The position numbers and the translations under genes are program-made. The notes under the pieces were generated by a model, which did not search any database, had not been told where the DNA came from, and saw only the letters and a program-made list of their open reading frames with translations. Positions 61,969 to 64,000 of a DNA stretch of 64,000 bases are shown piece by piece. Source of the DNA: Planctomycetota bacterium (GTDB lineage: Bacteria > Planctomycetota > UBA1135 > UBA2386); NCBI GenBank assembly GCA_947444055.1, contig CANEYR010000003.1:57380-121379 (forward strand), in the 5' to 3' direction. Every line of letters starts with the position of its first letter. Position 1 is the stretch's first letter.

Positions 61969-64000
61969 GTGACCCTGCCAGCCGACAGCGACCAACGCAC
62001 GACCGCGATCACCGACGCGCTGCAGCGGTGGTTTGGCTTCTCGACCCTGCGACCGATGCAGCGCGAAGCGATCGATGCCGCCCTCGACGGGCGCGATGCG
62101 TTGGTGGTGATGCCGACGGGCGGCGGCAAGTCGCTGTGTTACCAGTTGCCAGCGCTCGTGGTCGATCGGCTGGTGATCGTGGTGTCGCCGTTGATCGCGT
62201 TGATGCAAGACCAAGTCGATGGCCTGCGCTTGCTCGGCGTGCCGGCGGCGGCTGTGCACAGCAACCTGAACGCGGCGGCGCGGGGCGAACTGCGCGCCAT
62301 GGCGGCGAATGGCTCGCTGCGCCTGTTGTTCGTCGCGCCCGAGCGGCTGTTCCAAGACGACTTCTTGCGTTACCTCGACACCCGCGACATCGCGGCGTTC
62401 GCGATCGATGAGGCGCACTGCATCAGCCAGTGGGGGCACGACTTTCGCCCCGAGTACCGCCGCCTCTTTGAGCTGCGCGCACGCTTCCCCGGCGTGCCGT
62501 TCCACGCGTTCACGGCAACGGCGACGCCGCGTGTGCGCGAAGACATCCAGGCGCAACTGCACCTGCGCGAGCCGGCGTTGCTGGTCGGCATCTTCGATCG
62601 GCCAGAACTCACGTACCGCGTGCTGCCGCGCCAGGATCTTGAGGTGCAGGTGGCTGCCGCGATCGCGCGGCATCCCGATGCGGCCTCCATCGTCTACTGC
62701 ATTTCGCGCAAGGACACCGAAGCGTTGGCGAGTGCGTTGCAGCAACAGGGCATTGCCGCGCAGGCCTACCACGCCGGCTTGGGGGCGGCGCAACGCACGC
62801 GGCTGTCAGCGGACTTTCGCGCCGAACGATTGAACGTCATCGTCGCCACCGTCGCCTTTGGCATGGGCATCGATCGCAGCGACGTTCGACTGGTGGTGCA
62901 TGCGGGCATGCCCAAGAGCCTTGAGGCCTACCAACAGGAGACGGGGCGCGCGGGGCGCGATGGGTTGCCGGCCGAATGCTTGCTGCTCTACTCGGCAGGG
63001 GACGGCGCCAAGTGGCGGTCGGTGATGGAGCGAAGTGCGGACGAGCACGGCGGCGACCCGGCGGCGTTGGCGGCGCAGTTGGCGTTGCTCAACCAGATGC
63101 AGCGGTTTGCCGGTCGTGCCCGCTGCCGCCATCGCGCGATCAGTGAGTACTTCGGCCAGGCCTACAACGAACTCAACTGCGGTGCGTGCGATGTGTGTCT
63201 TGAGGAACTCGAGGAAGTGCCCGACAGCCACGTGTTGGCACAGAAGATTCTGTCGGCGGTGGCGCGCACCGGCCAACGCTTTGGCGGCGGCTACGTGATC
63301 GATGTGCTGCGCGGCAGTCGCGGCGAGAAGGTGCTATCGCGCGGCCACGATCGCTTGCCGACGTTCGGTGTGTGCAAGGACGTCACGGCCAGCAAGCTCG
63401 GCAACTACATCGACCAGCTGATCGACGGCGAACTGCTGGTGCGCAGTGAAGGTGAGTACCCGACGTTGAGCCTTGGGTCGCAGGCGATGGAGGTGTTGCG
63501 CGGCACCCAGCAAGCGGTGCTGCGCATGCCGAAGCAGACGTTGCGCGCCCGTGGCAAGCGCCGGCGTGACAGCGGACCTGGGGATCGAGCGACGGAGGCG
63601 CGCGATCTTGACGTTGGCGAACAGGGCCTGTTCGACGCGCTGCGCACCCTGCGGCGCAGTCTCGCCAACGAACTGGGCGTGCCGCCGTTCGTGGTGTTCT
63701 CGGATGCGACCCTCGACGAATTGGTGCGCGTGCGGCCGTCGACTCGCGAGTCGTTCTTGGCGGTGCGCGGCGTTGGCAACAAAAAGCTTGAGTCGTTTGG
63801 CGAACGCTTTCTCGCGGCGATCGCGGGGCATTGCGCCGAGCATGGATTGTCCCTGGATGCGAGCGAAGGCACGCGGCCGCGGCGAGAGGTGGTCACTTCA
63901 CAACCGTCGCCGCCAACTGGCGCCGAGCAGCCCAAGCGCTCGGCGGCCCGCGAAGCCGCGGCGACGCTGTTTCGAGCCGGCTTGCCGATCGCGGAGGTCG
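61969..64000 (+). CDS. recQ: ATP-dependent DNA helicase RecQ (3' end outside the window)
   Basis: At least 677 residues, cut by the window end. Helicase motifs: Q/motif-I region with TGGGKS (50-55), motif II DEAH (147-150) in FAIDEAHCISQWGHDFRPEY, motif III HAFTATATPRV, motif VI QETGRAGRDG. The RQC zinc site at about 385-420 has CRHRAI, CGACDVC with four Cys, followed by the winged helix. A HRDC domain starts near residue 550 (GLFDALRTLRRSLANELGVP). A further Ala/Arg-rich extension follows and continues past the window. The start is GTG 61969, about 200 nt after the acyltransferase gene. Function: 3'-5' DNA unwinding in recombinational repair. Confidence 0.93.
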   Translation, partial: MTLPADSDQRTTAITDALQRWFGFSTLRPMQREAIDAALDGRDALVVMPTGGGKSLCYQLPALVVDRLVIVVSPLIALMQDQVDGLRLLGVPAAAVHSNLNAAARGELRAMAANGSLRLLFVAPERLFQDDFLRYLDTRDIAAFAIDEAHCISQWGHDFRPEYRRLFELRARFPGVPFHAFTATATPRVREDIQAQLHLREPALLVGIFDRPELTYRVLPRQDLEVQVAAAIARHPDAASIVYCISRKDTEALASALQQQGIAAQAYHAGLGAAQRTRLSADFRAERLNVIVATVAFGMGIDRSDVRLVVHAGMPKSLEAYQQETGRAGRDGLPAECLLLYSAGDGAKWRSVMERSADEHGGDPAALAAQLALLNQMQRFAGRARCRHRAISEYFGQAYNELNCGACDVCLEELEEVPDSHVLAQKILSAVARTGQRFGGGYVIDVLRGSRGEKVLSRGHDRLPTFGVCKDVTASKLGNYIDQLIDGELLVRSEGEYPTLSLGSQAMEVLRGTQQAVLRMPKQTLRARGKRRRDSGPGDRATEARDLDVGEQGLFDALRTLRRSLANELGVPPFVVFSDATLDELVRVRPSTRESFLAVRGVGNKKLESFGERFLAAIAGHCAEHGLSLDASEGTRPRREVVTSQPSPPTGAEQPKRSAAREAAATLFRAGLPIAEV

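Noticed and set aside
61712..61972. 86-residue frame between the acyltransferase and RecQ
   Set aside because: It overlaps the acyltransferase gene end in another frame and has no domain.

Overview
The window is high-GC bacterial chromosome, and its gene content points to the Planctomycetota. The main signs are a DUF1587/1592/1588/1585-type cytochrome c protein, a DUF1080 (3-keto-disaccharide hydrolase) protein, a Ser/Thr kinase fused to WD40 repeats, three ECF-like sigma factors, several secreted FG-GAP/VCBS proteins, and weak or absent Shine-Dalgarno sequences with many GTG starts and ATGA/GTGA stop-start overlaps. This assignment is inference from families; there is no rRNA in the window. 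I saw no tRNA, rRNA, CRISPR array, insertion sequence or prophage.

Layout. 0-10 kb: ORF6N protein, RidA, a WbsX/GH99-like protein, an ECF sigma/anti-sigma pair, a 1186-residue protein with a voltage-sensor-like domain, a multi-pass membrane protein, YceI and another membrane protein. 10-15 kb: EamA exporter, a nucleotide (NTP/NDP) translocase-like carrier, and an operon of an orphan NuoF-like flavoprotein with an RlmL-type rRNA methyltransferase. 15-20 kb: an FG-GAP gene broken by one TAG, coupled to a 13-repeat secreted propeller-like protein, then a Kv-type channel. 21-26 kb: a thioredoxin-like selenoprotein, an S46 dipeptidyl-peptidase and an FHA-TM-Lon-protease fusion. 26-35 kb: a glycosyltransferase, a nucleotidyltransferase-like pair, an M14 carboxypeptidase, three overlapping glycosyltransferase genes and a Vms1/VLRF1-like release factor. 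35-46 kb: lipoprotein, DUF1080 protein, sigma-like factor, XRE regulator, a divergent isocitrate/isopropylmalate dehydrogenase paralogue, a GT22-like mannosyltransferase, a secreted protein and a two-component system. 46-64 kb: planctomycete cytochrome, FG-GAP proteins, the kinase-WD40 protein, an Rpn-family nuclease, an ECF factor, two paralogous membrane proteins, an octaheme cytochrome coupled to an acyltransferase, and RecQ running off the window end.

The strongest single finding is at 21748. A gene that looks split by TGA is a selenoprotein: the TGA lies exactly where the first Cys of a thioredoxin CGPC motif belongs, the second Cys is present and is the only Cys in the protein, and a perfect 7-bp hairpin with a GGUC apical loop starts its loop 31 nt after the TGA, as in bacterial SECIS elements. 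A conventional annotation would report two truncated genes. The nearby TAG in the FG-GAP gene at 15678 has no such support and is read as a real nonsense mutation.

Other themes are secretion (many signal peptides, and a shared C-terminal beta-rich region in five proteins), sugar-polymer assembly (seven glycosyltransferase-like genes plus an acyltransferase) and membrane signalling (sigma factors, kinase, two-component system, FHA-Lon).
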